From Opitutales bacterium (GTDB taxonomy: Bacteria; Verrucomicrobiota; Verrucomicrobiia; Opitutales; UBA9783), in contig JAEESJ010000030.1 in NCBI GenBank assembly GCA_016286235.1, positions 1 through 49,682 on the forward strand: 49,682 bases of DNA. Direction: 5' to 3'. Made by a program: the position numbers and the translations under genes. The notes beneath the pieces are model-generated. The model was not told where the DNA came from, ran no database searches, and saw nothing but the letters and a program-made list of their open reading frames with translations. Shown piece by piece: positions 34,585-44,007 of this stretch (within the stretch, counting starts at the first letter, position 1; each line of letters opens with the position of its first letter).

Positions 34585-35535
34585 TTATTTCAAAGTTCGG
34601 AGCTCGGAGCCGTCGGACGTTTCGCGGGCATATTTTAAAATTGCACGTACCAGATTATCTCTTTCGGCAGACGGGGTGTTGTAACGGACGTAAACGCTGC
34701 GCAAGAGGTATTCGAAGCAGTTGGCACGGAACCGTGCTTTAATTTCTTCCTTTAAACAATCTCCGCAGGTTGCATCAAAACCGTCAACGCACTTATTGAA
34801 ACAGGTTGTCACGGAATTGATGAAATCCTCCGTTTTTTTGGAGCTGAATTGCGTTGTGTGCGGAACCATGACCGAATACAGAACGGTTGACCAGGAACCG
34901 TCGGATGCCTGTGCGGCAAGGTACCACGGATCCTTATGAAGTTCGTTGGCAAGTATGTCGGATTTTTTAAGATCATACCAGGAACGAATGCCGGTGCGTA
35001 CAATTTCCGCGATTTCATCGGTTACGTTAAAAATCTTTGCGCAAGCCTGTACATATTCCTGAAACAAGGATTCGGCTTTACGGAAAATTTCTGAGGTTGT
35101 GTCGGAAAGATGCCGGAAGTTTGGCTTTGATGCGTCCGGCGGGTTTGTGAGTTCGCATTGTATTTTATCAAAGGACCACCGCGAAAGATGATGAAAACAA
35201 AAGATATCCCCGCGATGCCTTTGTCCGGACGGTTTTTCGTAACCGCCGGTGTCGATTTTGGTTCGAATTTCCTCAAACGACAGCGCATCTTTTTCTAAAA
35301 AAGTAAGCAAATCCCGCATGAGAGCGACGGCAAGTTTGTGAAGGTTTTCAAGGATTTTTGTTTCGTAATCGTCGGAGCAGGCTTGAATTTTTTGCAACAG
35401 CTCTTCCGACGGAACGGGGAACGCAACGTTATGGTAAAGAACGTTATGTACAATTTCGCGGAGCGGGCGCGTTGCCGAACAAGGCTCGATAAACGGCAAC
35501 AACACCCAGAAAAGCAGAAAAATTTTCAATCTCAC
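34585..35535 (-). CDS. Secreted or lipidless exported protein of unknown function
   Basis: 316 aa, GTG start, with GAGGG 9 bases upstream. The signal peptide RLKIFLLFWVLLPFIEPCSA has a likely cleavage at CSA-TR. The mature protein is mostly helical with several Cys residues, four of them in or near the segment CFNKCVDGFDATCGDCLKEE, which could form disulphides. I recognise no domain. It is monocistronic, with its own promoter. It could be an envelope protein or an exported effector-like protein, but nothing in the sequence proves either. Confidence 0.8.
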   Translation of the reverse strand: MRLKIFLLFWVLLPFIEPCSATRPLREIVHNVLYHNVAFPVPSEELLQKIQACSDDYETKILENLHKLAVALMRDLLTFLEKDALSFEEIRTKIDTGGYEKPSGQRHRGDIFCFHHLSRWSFDKIQCELTNPPDASKPNFRHLSDTTSEIFRKAESLFQEYVQACAKIFNVTDEIAEIVRTGIRSWYDLKKSDILANELHKDPWYLAAQASDGSWSTVLYSVMVPHTTQFSSKKTEDFINSVTTCFNKCVDGFDATCGDCLKEEIKARFRANCFEYLLRSVYVRYNTPSAERDNLVRAILKYARETSDGSELRTLK

Positions 35536-35549
35536 TTTTCTATACCCTC

Positions 35550-35577
35550 ACCATATGGAATGTGCCAAAGGTGTCAA
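35550..35577 (-). promoter_or_regulatory. Predicted promoter of the unknown secreted protein gene
   Basis: Perfect TTGACA, 16-bp spacer and TATGGT on the minus strand, 14 bases before the GTG start. A separate TATAGA lies between them and the start codon. Confidence 0.5.
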
Positions 35578-35831
35578 TCGAATAGGAATTATTTTGTATT
35601 TTATGGAAAATTTTTCCGAAATACGGCTTGTCGGATATGATATTAAGGGAAGTTGTCTGCCCATATAGGTATGAAAGCTTTTGTGTTGCCGACGTTGAGG
35701 CAACTGTACGGCGGCGAAATTTTTATGAAAAATGCGGTTATTTTCCGCAAAAAAAACGCTTGACGGCTTTCCCGAACACCTCAACAGTGGAGGAAGCATA
35801 GCTTTTGTGAAAGCCGAAAGCGGCGGAACGT

Positions 35832-35907
35832 GCCCTTGTAGCTCAGTCGGCAGAGCGCGTCCTTGGTAAGGACGAGGTCGGCGGTTCAAGTCCGCTCGGG
35901 GGCTCCA
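35832..35907 (+). tRNA. tRNA-Thr (anticodon GGT)
   Basis: Acceptor GCCCTTG pairs with CGGGGGC (two G-U pairs), T discriminator and encoded CCA. D arm GCTCAGTCGGCAGAGC, anticodon arm CGTCC-TTGGTAA-GGACG with GGT at 35865-35867, T arm GGTTCAAGTCC. It immediately precedes tuf, as in many bacteria where tRNA-Thr is part of the tufB unit. Confidence 0.97.
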
Positions 35908-35910
35908 CGG

Positions 35911-35939
35911 TTGAAAGCGTGCGTCGGGAACTTTAATTT
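35911..35939 (+). promoter_or_regulatory. Possible internal promoter of tuf
   Basis: TTGAAA at 35911-35916 and TAATTT at 35934-35939 with a 17-bp spacer, between tRNA-Thr and tuf. The -10 ends 4 bases before the ATG and no Shine-Dalgarno is present. Confidence 0.45.
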
Positions 35940-35943
35940 TGAT

Positions 35944-37134
35944 ATGGCGAAGGAAACATTCACTCGAACGAAGCCCCACGTGAACGTGGGAACGATTGGT
36001 CACGTGGATCACGGTAAAACAACGTTGACGACGGCGCTCCTGAAGGTGCAGGCCGATAAAGGTTTGGCGCAGGTAAAGTCTTACGCGGAAATTGCGAAAG
36101 GCGGTACGGTGCGCGATGCGTCGAAGATTGTGACGATTGCGGTTTCGCACGTCGAATACGAGACGCCGAACCGTCACTATGCGCACGTGGATTGCCCGGG
36201 ACACGCGGACTTCGTTAAGAACATGATTACCGGTGCCGCGCAGATGGACGGCGCGATTTTGGTGGTTAGTGCCTATGACGGTCCGATGCCCCAAACGCGC
36301 GAGCACATTCTTTTGGCGCGCCAGGTCGGTGTTCCCAATATCGTTGTGTTCCTTAATAAGGTCGATTTGGTCGACGATGCCGAAATGTTGGATTTGGTCG
36401 AGGTAGAGGTTCGCGATCTGTTGAAGAAGTACGAATATCCCGGCGATGACATTACCGTTATTCGCGGTTCGGCCTTGGGGGCTTTGGAAGGGAAACCGGA
36501 AGCGGTGAAGTCCGTTTCGGATCTGTTGGAGGCGTTGGATAAGGATATTCCGGAGCCGAAGCATGATTTGGATAAGCCTTTCTTAATGTCCATCGAGGAT
36601 GTTTTCAGTATTACGGGTCGCGGTACCGTGGTAACGGGGCGTATCGAGCGCGGCGTTATTAAGGTCAACGATGAAGTCGAGATTGTCGGTTTGGGCGAAA
36701 CTCGCAAGACGGTTTGTACCGGTGTCGAAATGTTCCGCAAGTTGTTGGATCAGGGGCAGGCGGGCGATAACGTCGGCGTTTTATTGCGCGGTATTGAAAA
36801 GAAGGATGTGGAGCGCGGTCAGGTGCTGGCGAAACCCGGTTCGATTACGCCGCACACGAAGGCAAAGGCCGAGATTTACGTTTTGACGAAGGACGAAGGC
36901 GGTCGTCATACGCCGTTCTTTAAAGGTTATCGTCCGCAATTCTTCTTCGGAACCGCCGATGTCACGGGTGTTTGCGAATTGCCGGAAGGTACGGAAATGG
37001 TGATGCCGGGCGATAATCTCGGGATTACGATTGAACTCGGGAAGCCAATTGCGATGGAAAAAGGACAGCGTTTTGCCATGCGCGAAGGCGGTCGTACCAT
37101 CGGTGCCGGTCGTATCGCGGAAATTTTGAAGTAA
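35944..37134 (+). CDS. tuf: Elongation factor Tu
   Basis: 396-aa translational GTPase delivering aminoacyl-tRNA. G1 GHVDHGKT, G3 [13 protein letters not shown]4 NKVD and G5 GSAL are normal. Switch I is unusual: [21 protein letters not shown] stands where most bacteria have EEKARGITIN.SHVEY, so the near-universal Arg-Gly is lost while the Mg-binding Thr is kept. Domains 2 and 3 are standard ([43 protein letters not shown]). The start follows family alignment; the ORF track begins inside the tRNA gene. Confidence 0.99.
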   Translation: MAKETFTRTKPHVNVGTIGHVDHGKTTLTTALLKVQADKGLAQVKSYAEIAKGGTVRDASKIVTIAVSHVEYETPNRHYAHVDCPGHADFVKNMITGAAQMDGAILVVSAYDGPMPQTREHILLARQVGVPNIVVFLNKVDLVDDAEMLDLVEVEVRDLLKKYEYPGDDITVIRGSALGALEGKPEAVKSVSDLLEALDKDIPEPKHDLDKPFLMSIEDVFSITGRGTVVTGRIERGVIKVNDEVEIVGLGETRKTVCTGVEMFRKLLDQGQAGDNVGVLLRGIEKKDVERGQVLAKPGSITPHTKAKAEIYVLTKDEGGRHTPFFKGYRPQFFFGTADVTGVCELPEGTEMVMPGDNLGITIELGKPIAMEKGQRFAMREGGRTIGAGRIAEILK

Positions 37135-37144
37135 GAAATTTTTG

Positions 37145-37173
37145 TTGACAAAGGCAAAGTTCTTTTGAATGTT
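37145..37173 (+). promoter_or_regulatory. Possible promoter of the tRNA-Trp/secE/nusG unit
   Basis: Perfect TTGACA at 37145-37150 directly after the tuf stop; the best -10 match with a 17-bp spacer is the weak AATGTT. It would start transcription just before tRNA-Trp. Confidence 0.4.
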
Positions 37174-37182
37174 TTTCTTAAT

Positions 37183-37258
37183 AGGGGAATAGCGCAATTG
37201 GTAGAGTAGCGGTCTCCAAAACCGTCGGTTGGGGGTTCGAGTCCCTCTTCCCCTGCCA
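37183..37258 (+). tRNA. tRNA-Trp (anticodon CCA)
   Basis: Acceptor AGGGGAA pairs with TTCCCCT, G discriminator and encoded CCA. Anticodon arm CGGT-CTCCAAA-ACCG with CCA at 37216-37218. It sits between tuf and secE, a widely conserved bacterial arrangement also found in Chlamydia. Confidence 0.97.
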
Positions 37259-37269
37259 GGTTTCGTCGT

Positions 37270-37473
37270 ATGAAGTGGTTGAAAAAAGCGCGCGCGTTTT
37301 GTCGGGAAATGATCGGGGAGCTGAAAAAGGCTTCCTGGCCCGGTTGGCGGGAGTTGCGCCAATCCACCGTGAAGGTTTTGGTCGGGATCATTCTGTTGGG
37401 TGTGTTTGTAGGAGCCGTCGACATGTCTTTGTATCACATGGTGGATTTGTTGATGCATTGCGTGGGGCGTTAG
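37270..37473 (+). CDS. secE: Preprotein translocase subunit SecE
   Basis: 67-aa single-TM SecE. The amphipathic helix with the conserved ELKKASWPGWRELRQST motif precedes the transmembrane helix VKVLVGIILLGVFVGAVDM. It clamps the SecY halves in the translocon. nusG begins 4 bp after its stop. Confidence 0.95.
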   Translation: MKWLKKARAFCREMIGELKKASWPGWRELRQSTVKVLVGIILLGVFVGAVDMSLYHMVDLLMHCVGR

Positions 37474-37477
37474 GGAA

Positions 37478-38050
37478 ATGACGGATACGCAAACGGACGA
37501 TTTTAAATGGTACGCGGTGCGAACGCTGACGAACCAGGAGTTGAAGGTGAAGCGTTTTATCGATCAGGCGTGCGAGGCGGGTATGTTAAAGGATTGCGTT
37601 AAGCAGGTGCTGGTGCCGACGAAAACCGTCCTGGAGGTGAAAAACGGGAAAAAGACAAGTCGCACCGCCAAGTTTTTCCCCGGATACGTCTTTTTGTGCA
37701 TGAAGCTTTATGACGAAGGCGGTGAATTTTTGCAGGATACGGCTTCGTTTGTTCGTCGCATTCAGGGCGTAACGGGCTTTATGGGCGGCGATAACCGCCC
37801 GGTTCCGATGAAGCCGTCGGAGGCGGAGGCGTTGTTGGGGCAGGCGGAAGAGAATCATGGCAAGAAGGTTTTAAAGGCGAATTACGAAGTCGGCGGAAAA
37901 GTGAAGGTGATCGACGGAGCGTTTGTCGGTTCGTCGGCGGTGATCGATGAAGTGGATGCCGAAAAAGGGCGTTTGCGCGTTTCGGTATCGATTTTCGGTC
38001 GCTTTACGCCGGTTGAGTTGGAGTATTGGCAGGTACGGAAGGAGAATTAA
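37478..38050 (+). CDS. nusG: Transcription termination/antitermination factor NusG
   Basis: 190-aa NusG. The NGN domain (KWYAVRTLTNQELKVKRFID, FFPGYVFLCMKL) binds the RNA polymerase clamp. The C-terminal KOW domain starts YEVGGKVKVIDGAFVGSSAV and would contact Rho or ribosomal S10. The central VRRIQGVTGFMGGDNRPVPM matches the family. It sits in the normal secE-nusG-rplK order. Confidence 0.97.
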   Translation: MTDTQTDDFKWYAVRTLTNQELKVKRFIDQACEAGMLKDCVKQVLVPTKTVLEVKNGKKTSRTAKFFPGYVFLCMKLYDEGGEFLQDTASFVRRIQGVTGFMGGDNRPVPMKPSEAEALLGQAEENHGKKVLKANYEVGGKVKVIDGAFVGSSAVIDEVDAEKGRLRVSVSIFGRFTPVELEYWQVRKEN

Positions 38051-38053
38051 AGG

Positions 38054-38482
38054 ATGGCATCGAAAAAAGTAACGGGTGAAATTCGGTTGCAGTTGCCCGC
38101 AGGCGCGGCAAACCCGGCGCCGCCGGTAGGACCGGCTTTGGGTGCGAAGGGCGTAAATATCATGAACTTCTGCAAGGAGTTCAATGCGCGTACGCAGGAT
38201 AAAGCCGGATTGGTCATTCCGGTGGTGATTACGGTTTATTCGGATAAATCGTTCACGTTTATTTTAAAGACGCCGCCTGCTTCGGTGCTCTTGTGTAAAG
38301 CGGCGGGCATCCAGAAGGGTTCGGGCGAGCCGAATAAGAATAAAGTCGGTACGGTGACCGCCAAGCAACTGGAGGAGATTGCGACGATGAAGATGGCGGA
38401 TTTAAATGCGATCAATGTGAAGCATGCGGCTCGGATGATTGCCGGGACGGCTCGCAGTATGGGAATTCAGGTCGTCGGGTAA
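38054..38482 (+). CDS. rplK: 50S ribosomal protein L11
   Basis: 142-aa L11 with [58 protein letters not shown] and the C-terminal rRNA-binding domain ending [15 protein letters not shown]. Binds 23S rRNA at the GTPase-associated centre. ATG is 3 bp after the nusG stop. Confidence 0.98.
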   Translation: MASKKVTGEIRLQLPAGAANPAPPVGPALGAKGVNIMNFCKEFNARTQDKAGLVIPVVITVYSDKSFTFILKTPPASVLLCKAAGIQKGSGEPNKNKVGTVTAKQLEEIATMKMADLNAINVKHAARMIAGTARSMGIQVVG

Positions 38483-38486
38483 AGGT

Positions 38487-39179
38487 ATGAAGAAGTACGG
38501 AAAACGGTATCGCGCGGCTTTGGAAAAAGCGGAAGCCGGAAAGCGGTATGATTTAAAGAGTGCTTTTGCGACGTTGCTTTCGTTGCCGGCGACGAAATTC
38601 GATGAAACGGTCGAGTTGGCGTTGCATCTGGCGGTTGATCCGAAGCAGAGCGATCAGATGGTGCGCGGTCGTGTGCAGCTGCCGAACGGAAACGGCAAGG
38701 ATGTTCGCGTGGTTGCTTTTACGAAGGATCCGCAGGCGGCGTTGAAGGCGGGTGCATGCGAAGCGGGTTTGTCGGATTTGATGGAGAAAATCAAGGGCGG
38801 CTGGCTGGATTTTGATGTGGCGGTTTCAACGACGGAAGCCATGAAGGACGTTAAAACTTTGGCGCGCCTTTTGGGCCCGAAGGGGTTGATGCCGAGTCCG
38901 AAGGCAGGGACGGTGACCGATGATTTGGCGGCTTGCATTACCGAGTTAAAGAAGGGGCGTGTGGAATTCAAGATGGACAAAGCGGCAAACGTGCAGTTGG
39001 GTATCGGTAAGCGTTCGTTCGGTCTTGAAAAGCTGTTGGCGAATGCGACGGCGGCGTTGGAGGCGATTCGTCAGGCGCGTCCGTCGGTTTTCCGCGGAAA
39101 GTTTGTGCTTAACGGTGCGATTTCATCGACCATGAGTCCCGGTTTATTGTTGGATGCTTCGGTGTTTGCCAAGTTTTAA
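38487..39179 (+). CDS. rplA: 50S ribosomal protein L1
   Basis: 230-aa L1, L1-stalk protein and in many bacteria an autogenous repressor of the rplK-rplA message. KKYGKRYRAALEKAEAGKRY at the start, FDETVELALHLAVDPKQSDQ, LGPKGLMPSPKAGTVT (family signature) and KAANVQLGIGKRSF are clear. The ORF-track start is 16 codons too early; ATG 38487 has AAAGG just upstream. Confidence 0.98.
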   Translation: MKKYGKRYRAALEKAEAGKRYDLKSAFATLLSLPATKFDETVELALHLAVDPKQSDQMVRGRVQLPNGNGKDVRVVAFTKDPQAALKAGACEAGLSDLMEKIKGGWLDFDVAVSTTEAMKDVKTLARLLGPKGLMPSPKAGTVTDDLAACITELKKGRVEFKMDKAANVQLGIGKRSFGLEKLLANATAALEAIRQARPSVFRGKFVLNGAISSTMSPGLLLDASVFAKF

Positions 39180-39184
39180 GAGCG

Positions 39185-39691
39185 ATGAGAATTGAAAAAA
39201 CATTTTTGTTAAACGAGATTTCCGACAGCGTTAAGGGTTCGGAGTACGTTTATTTTGTGGACTTCGGTGGCGTGAAGGTGGATGAAATTTCCGAGTTGCG
39301 CAAAGGGTTGCGCGAGCACGGTGCGCAGTTTCACGTCGTTCAAAACACGCTGTTGCGAAAAGTCGGCGAAGGATTATCATGGCCGTCTTTTACGCAGTGG
39401 TTGCACGGACAGACGGGTATTGTGTTCGGCGGTGATAATCCGACCGGCGTGGCGAAGCTTTTGGTGCAATTTGCGAAAGATAAGGGAAAATTGCCCGCCA
39501 AAGGCGGTTTGATGGACGGTCAGTTGTATGACACGGCGGCGTTGGAAGAACTTTCGAAGTTGCCGGATCTGCCGACGCTTCGGGCGACATTCCTGTCGTT
39601 GTTGCTGACGCCGTATCGTCGTTGTCTGTATGTCTTGCAGGGGGTTCCGCAGGCATTGTTGAATGTATTGCAGGCGAAGAGCGGGAACTAA
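39185..39691 (+). CDS. rplJ: 50S ribosomal protein L10
   Basis: 168-aa L10, base of the L7/L12 stalk. YFVDFGGVKVDEISELRKGL, RKVGEG and GIVFGGDNPTGVAKLL fit the family; the C-terminal helix carrying L12 dimers is at about 140-165. It lacks the usual strictly conserved N-terminal KxxxV pattern, but overall match and position leave little doubt. Confidence 0.95.
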   Translation: MRIEKTFLLNEISDSVKGSEYVYFVDFGGVKVDEISELRKGLREHGAQFHVVQNTLLRKVGEGLSWPSFTQWLHGQTGIVFGGDNPTGVAKLLVQFAKDKGKLPAKGGLMDGQLYDTAALEELSKLPDLPTLRATFLSLLLTPYRRCLYVLQGVPQALLNVLQAKSGN

Positions 39692-39707
39692 TTATTTTCA
39701 GGTCAGG

Positions 39708-39730
39708 TTAGGGAGAACGGTTCTCCTTAA
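39708..39730 (+). promoter_or_regulatory. Hairpin in the rplJ-rplL intergenic region
   Basis: TTAGGGAGAA-CGG-TTCTCCTTAA is a near-perfect 10-bp inverted repeat with a 3-nt loop, 46 bases before rplL. No T-run follows, so it is not a terminator. It could be an RNase processing site that adjusts the L12:L10 ratio (inference). Confidence 0.6.
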
Positions 39731-39775
39731 ACGGTTCGTCTGAAAAAACGAATACTAATCTGTTCGGGAGAAATC

Positions 39776-40159
39776 ATGGGAGAAATCAAAAAAGAAGAGG
39801 TCATCGAGTGGTTGAGTAACCAGTCGGTATTGGAGATTGCGGGTCTGGTAAAAGATCTGGAAGAAAAGTGGGGCGTCAGCGCGGCGGCTCCCGTTGCGGT
39901 TGCGGCGGCACCGGCGGGCGGCGCGGCAGCACCGGCGGCGGAAGAAAAGACGGAGTTTGACGTTATTCTCGCCGATATGGGTGCCAAAAAGATCGATGTC
40001 ATCAAAGAGGTGAAGGCGATCACGGGCTTTGGGCTTGCGGAAGCGAAGGCACTGGTGGAAGGTGCTCCGAAGCCGGTAAAAGAAGGCATCGGAAAGAAAG
40101 AGGCGGAAGAAATCAAAGCCAAACTGGAAGCCGCCGGCGCAAAAGTCGAATTGAAGTAA
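39776..40159 (+). CDS. rplL: 50S ribosomal protein L7/L12
   Basis: 127-aa stalk protein. The N-terminal dimerisation helix region ends near residue 40, then an Ala/Pro-rich hinge ([20 protein letters not shown]) and the C-terminal domain [20 protein letters not shown] through [25 protein letters not shown] five bases before the ATG is one of the few good Shine-Dalgarno sequences in the window, fitting a highly expressed gene. Confidence 0.98.
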   Translation: MGEIKKEEVIEWLSNQSVLEIAGLVKDLEEKWGVSAAAPVAVAAAPAGGAAAPAAEEKTEFDVILADMGAKKIDVIKEVKAITGFGLAEAKALVEGAPKPVKEGIGKKEAEEIKAKLEAAGAKVELK

Positions 40160-40220
40160 ATTACATAACCTTCGACAAGGATGGATTGGAAGAACCTTTC
40201 TTGTTTAAGTGCCTGAATTT

Positions 40221-43200
40221 ATGTCCGATCGTATCAATCTCGGGAAATTAAAAGAAGTTATTCCTCCTTCGGATCTGCTGGGTCTGCAGTTGAATTCCTA
40301 CAAAGAGTTTTTGCAACAGTATATTCCGCCGTCCGAACGCAAAAAGGTCGGCTTGGAGGCGGTCTTCCAAGACTTTTTTCCGATTGAGGATTATGACAAT
40401 AAATATCGCCTTGAGTATGTTTCGTACCGGTGGGGTGATGTGACGGGCGATTATTGCGATTGCATCCGAAACGGCACCACGTACGGCACGTCTTTGTACC
40501 TGACGTTGCGCCTGATGAGCGACAACAAGCAGGTTCAGGAGGGTGAAATTTATTTGGGCGAGTTTCCGTTGATGACGGATCGCGCCTCTTTCGTCATTAA
40601 CGGTGCCGAGCGTGTGGTGGTGAGTCAGTTGCATCGTTCGCCTGGCATCAGTTTCGACCAAGAGTGGCATCCGTCCGGGAAGCGGTTGCATGCGTTTCGC
40701 ATTATTCCCGATCGCGGCGTCTGGGTGGAGGTTCAGTTTGATGCGAACGATCTGTTGTACGTTTATCTGGATCGTCGCCGTCGTCGTTATCGGTTCCTTA
40801 TTACGACGCTTTTGCGCGCTTTCGGCTTCGGTACGAACGAAACCATTTTGAAGTTATTTTACAAGCCGACCAAAATGCGCGTTTCGGCGCTGTTGTCGCA
40901 GAACGATCTGACGCATTGGGTGTTGACGGAAGACGTGATTGACGTTGCGAAGGGTTTGGTGTTGGGGCGCGCGTTGGAGCCGAGCACCAAAACCGCACTG
41001 CAGGCGTTTCAACGGTCGAAAATCGAGACGATTTCGGTGGTCGACGCAAGCGCGGATGACGGTGCGATTGTGCGTTGTTTGAGAAAGGACGGTGCGACTT
41101 CGACGGAAGACGGATTGTGCGACATTTATCGATTGTTGCATCCGGGCGAGACTGTGAATTTGCAGGATGCGCGCGCCTTTTTTCAACGTTCTTTTTGCGA
41201 TTCCAAGCGTTACGATTTGACGCGCGTCGGACGTTATCGTCTGAACGAAAAACTCGGTTTGGATGTTCCGCTTTCGAAGACGCTGCTTCAACCGATCGAT
41301 ATTGCGGAGGAGGTGCGCGAACTGTGTCGCTTGCGCAAGGGGCAGGGGTCGGTCGACGATATCGACTTTCTCGGCAATCGTCGCGTGCGTTTGGTAGGCG
41401 AACTGGTGGCGGCGCAATGCCGTTCCGGTTTGGCGCGCATGGAACGTATTATTCGCGAACGTATGGCGCAATTGGATCGGGCGGAAGGGGTTTCGTTAAA
41501 ACATGTGGTGGATTCGCGCGCCGTCACGATGGCGGTGATTGATTTTTTTGCCCGCAATCCGCTGTCACAGCTGACGGATCAAATCAATCCGCTGTCGGAA
41601 ATTACTCACAAGCGTCGTTTGTCGGCGTTGGGCGCCGGCGGTTTGGATCGCGAACGGGCGGGCTTGGAAGTGCGCGACGTGCATACTTCCCATTACGGTC
41701 GCATTTGTCCCATCGAAACGCCGGAAGGTTCCAACATCGGCTTGATCAATTCGTTGACGACTTACGCGCGCATCAACGAGCTCGGTCTCATTGAAACGCC
41801 GTACCGACGCGTGCATAACAAGGTTGTGACGGACGAAGTCGATTATCTGACGGCGGAACAGGAGAAAACGGAGGTTGTTGCGCAGGCGGATTCGGCGGTC
41901 AATTCGAAGGGTTGCCTGGAAGGTACCGTTATGGCGCGCAAGAATTTCGATGTGTGTGAAGTGAAGCCCGAAGAGGTGACGTACATAGAGGTTTCGCCGA
42001 AGCAGGTGATTTCGGCGGCAACCGCTCTCATCCCGTTTTTGGAGCACGATGACGCCAGTCGCGCGTTGATGGGTTCGAACATGTTGCGTCAGGCGGTGCC
42101 GCTGTTGCGACCCGAAGCGCCCTTTGTCGGAACGGGGTTGGAAGAGACGACGGCGCGCGATTCCCGTGTTACGGTTGTGGCGGAAGCGGACGGGAAGGTG
42201 GCGGAAGTGAGCGGTACGCGGATTGTCGTGACGCCCGACGGTACGTTGCCGCACGTGCGTAAGGATCAATCGTTGCGGACGGATCCGCAGAACGGATTAT
42301 ATGTTTATCCGTTACGTAAATTTGCGCGTTCCAATGCGATGACGTGTTTCAATGCCCGACCGTCGGTACGACCGGGAGATACGGTGAAGGCAGGGCAGGT
42401 GTTGGCGGACGGCGGTGCGACGGATCACGGCGAAACGGCATTGGGGCGCAATGTTCTGGTGGCGTATCTGTCCTGGAAGGGGTACAATTTCGAAGATGCG
42501 GTGATTTTGAGCGAGCGCATGGTTTCGGAAGATGTTTATACGTCGATTCATATCGAAGAATACGAAATCGTTGCGAACGATACGAAGCTTGGAGCGGAGG
42601 AAATTACGCGCGATATTCCGAATGTCGGCGAAGAGGCTTTAAAAAACCTGGATCGCAACGGGATTATCCGCATCGGTTCTGAGGTACATCCCGGGGATAT
42701 TTTAGTCGGGAAAATTACGCCGAAGAGCGAAACGGAATTGGCGCCCGAAGAAAAGTTGCTGCGCGCGATTTTCGGAGAAAAAGCGGCGGATGTGAAGAAT
42801 TCTTCCTTAGTTGCGCCGTCCGGTTGCTCCGGGTACGTGATGGACGTTCACGTGACGACGCAGGGCGGTATGGACGAAACGTCGGGTGTTGCGAGCGATC
42901 GCCGTCGTCGGGAGAAAAAGCTGATTGAAGAGTATCGGGTCGCCAAGGAGCGTTTGCGGGAATCGTTGACGGAGGCGTTGTCGAACGTTCTTTTGGGTGA
43001 AAAAATTCCCTTAAATATTACCAGCGGTGAAACGGGCGAGGTTATCATTCAGGCAAATCGGAAAATCACCAGAACGGCGTTGCGTAAATTGGCGTTTCAT
43101 CCGAGCGACGTTCAAATGGAGCAGTCGCCGATTAAGTTGAGGGTTTTTGAGATTATAACGCCGTTTGTGCGTCAGTTTGACGAGGTAGAGGCATCGCATC

Positions 43201-44003
43201 GGGCGAAATTGGGGGATTTGGATGCGGAAGCGGCGGGAACCGTGAAGAGCGTGAAGGTTTGGGTTGCCGTCAAGCGCAAAATTTGCGTCGGCGATAAAAT
43301 GGCGGGACGTCACGGAAACAAGGGCGTGGTGGCGCGCGTGGTTCCCGTTCAGGATATGCCGTTTTTGGAAGACGGGACGCCGGTGGACATGATTTTAAAT
43401 CCTCTGGGCGTGCCGAGTCGCATGAACATCGGGCAAATTTTGGAGACGCATCTCGGTTTGGCGTGCAAACTGCTCGGTATTAAGGTTTCGACGCCGGTGT
43501 TTGACGGTGCTTCCGATGCAACCATCAGGGAGTATTTAAAGAAGGCGCATCTGCCGGAGGACGGCAAGGTGACGCTTTACGACGGATGTACCGGCGAGCC
43601 GTTTAAACGAAAAGTGACGGTCGGTTATTCCTACATGATGAAGCTCAATCACCTGGTGGATGATAAGGTGCACGCGCGTGCGGTCGGTCCGTACAGTCTG
43701 ATTACGCAACAGCCGTTGGGCGGTAAAGCGCAGTTCGGCGGACAACGTTTCGGTGAAATGGAAGTGTGGGCGTTGGAATCGTACGGCGCGGCGTACACGT
43801 TGCAGGAAATGTTGACGGTCAAATCCGATGACGTTCAGGGACGTACCAAAATGTACGAATCCATTGTGAAGGGGTACCATTCGTTGCAGGCGGGTGTGCC
43901 GCAGTCGTTCAAGGTGTTGGTGAAGGAAATTCAGGGATTGGGATTGGATTTGCAACTCAATGCGGATCGCCTGATGACGGAAGAAGCGGAGGTTGCGGAG
44001 TAA
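40221..44003 (+). CDS. rpoB: RNA polymerase beta subunit RpoB
   Basis: About 1260 aa. The start at ATG 40221 ([13 protein letters not shown]) is preferred to the GTG at 40209 because it matches related N-termini as I recall; neither has a good Shine-Dalgarno. The rifampicin region reads [20 protein letters not shown]; the Asp, His and Ser commonly mutated in resistance are intact, while the usual GPGG is [55 protein letters not shown] and [14 protein letters not shown] are standard. rpoC follows after 4 bp. Confidence 0.98.
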   Translation: MSDRINLGKLKEVIPPSDLLGLQLNSYKEFLQQYIPPSERKKVGLEAVFQDFFPIEDYDNKYRLEYVSYRWGDVTGDYCDCIRNGTTYGTSLYLTLRLMSDNKQVQEGEIYLGEFPLMTDRASFVINGAERVVVSQLHRSPGISFDQEWHPSGKRLHAFRIIPDRGVWVEVQFDANDLLYVYLDRRRRRYRFLITTLLRAFGFGTNETILKLFYKPTKMRVSALLSQNDLTHWVLTEDVIDVAKGLVLGRALEPSTKTALQAFQRSKIETISVVDASADDGAIVRCLRKDGATSTEDGLCDIYRLLHPGETVNLQDARAFFQRSFCDSKRYDLTRVGRYRLNEKLGLDVPLSKTLLQPIDIAEEVRELCRLRKGQGSVDDIDFLGNRRVRLVGELVAAQCRSGLARMERIIRERMAQLDRAEGVSLKHVVDSRAVTMAVIDFFARNPLSQLTDQINPLSEITHKRRLSALGAGGLDRERAGLEVRDVHTSHYGRICPIETPEGSNIGLINSLTTYARINELGLIETPYRRVHNKVVTDEVDYLTAEQEKTEVVAQADSAVNSKGCLEGTVMARKNFDVCEVKPEEVTYIEVSPKQVISAATALIPFLEHDDASRALMGSNMLRQAVPLLRPEAPFVGTGLEETTARDSRVTVVAEADGKVAEVSGTRIVVTPDGTLPHVRKDQSLRTDPQNGLYVYPLRKFARSNAMTCFNARPSVRPGDTVKAGQVLADGGATDHGETALGRNVLVAYLSWKGYNFEDAVILSERMVSEDVYTSIHIEEYEIVANDTKLGAEEITRDIPNVGEEALKNLDRNGIIRIGSEVHPGDILVGKITPKSETELAPEEKLLRAIFGEKAADVKNSSLVAPSGCSGYVMDVHVTTQGGMDETSGVASDRRRREKKLIEEYRVAKERLRESLTEALSNVLLGEKIPLNITSGETGEVIIQANRKITRTALRKLAFHPSDVQMEQSPIKLRVFEIITPFVRQFDEVEASHRAKLGDLDAEAAGTVKSVKVWVAVKRKICVGDKMAGRHGNKGVVARVVPVQDMPFLEDGTPVDMILNPLGVPSRMNIGQILETHLGLACKLLGIKVSTPVFDGASDATIREYLKKAHLPEDGKVTLYDGCTGEPFKRKVTVGYSYMMKLNHLVDDKVHARAVGPYSLITQQPLGGKAQFGGQRFGEMEVWALESYGAAYTLQEMLTVKSDDVQGRTKMYESIVKGYHSLQAGVPQSFKVLVKEIQGLGLDLQLNADRLMTEEAEVAE

Positions 44004-44007
44004 TTTT

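Noticed and set aside
35548-36564. Minus-strand 338-aa ORF containing [25 protein letters not shown]
   Set aside because: Antisense of tRNA-Thr and tuf; a common spurious ORF.
36781-37458. Minus-strand ORFs with GEEGLEPPTDGFGDRYSTNCAI or similar
   Set aside because: Antisense of tRNA-Trp, secE and the tuf end; same type of artefact.
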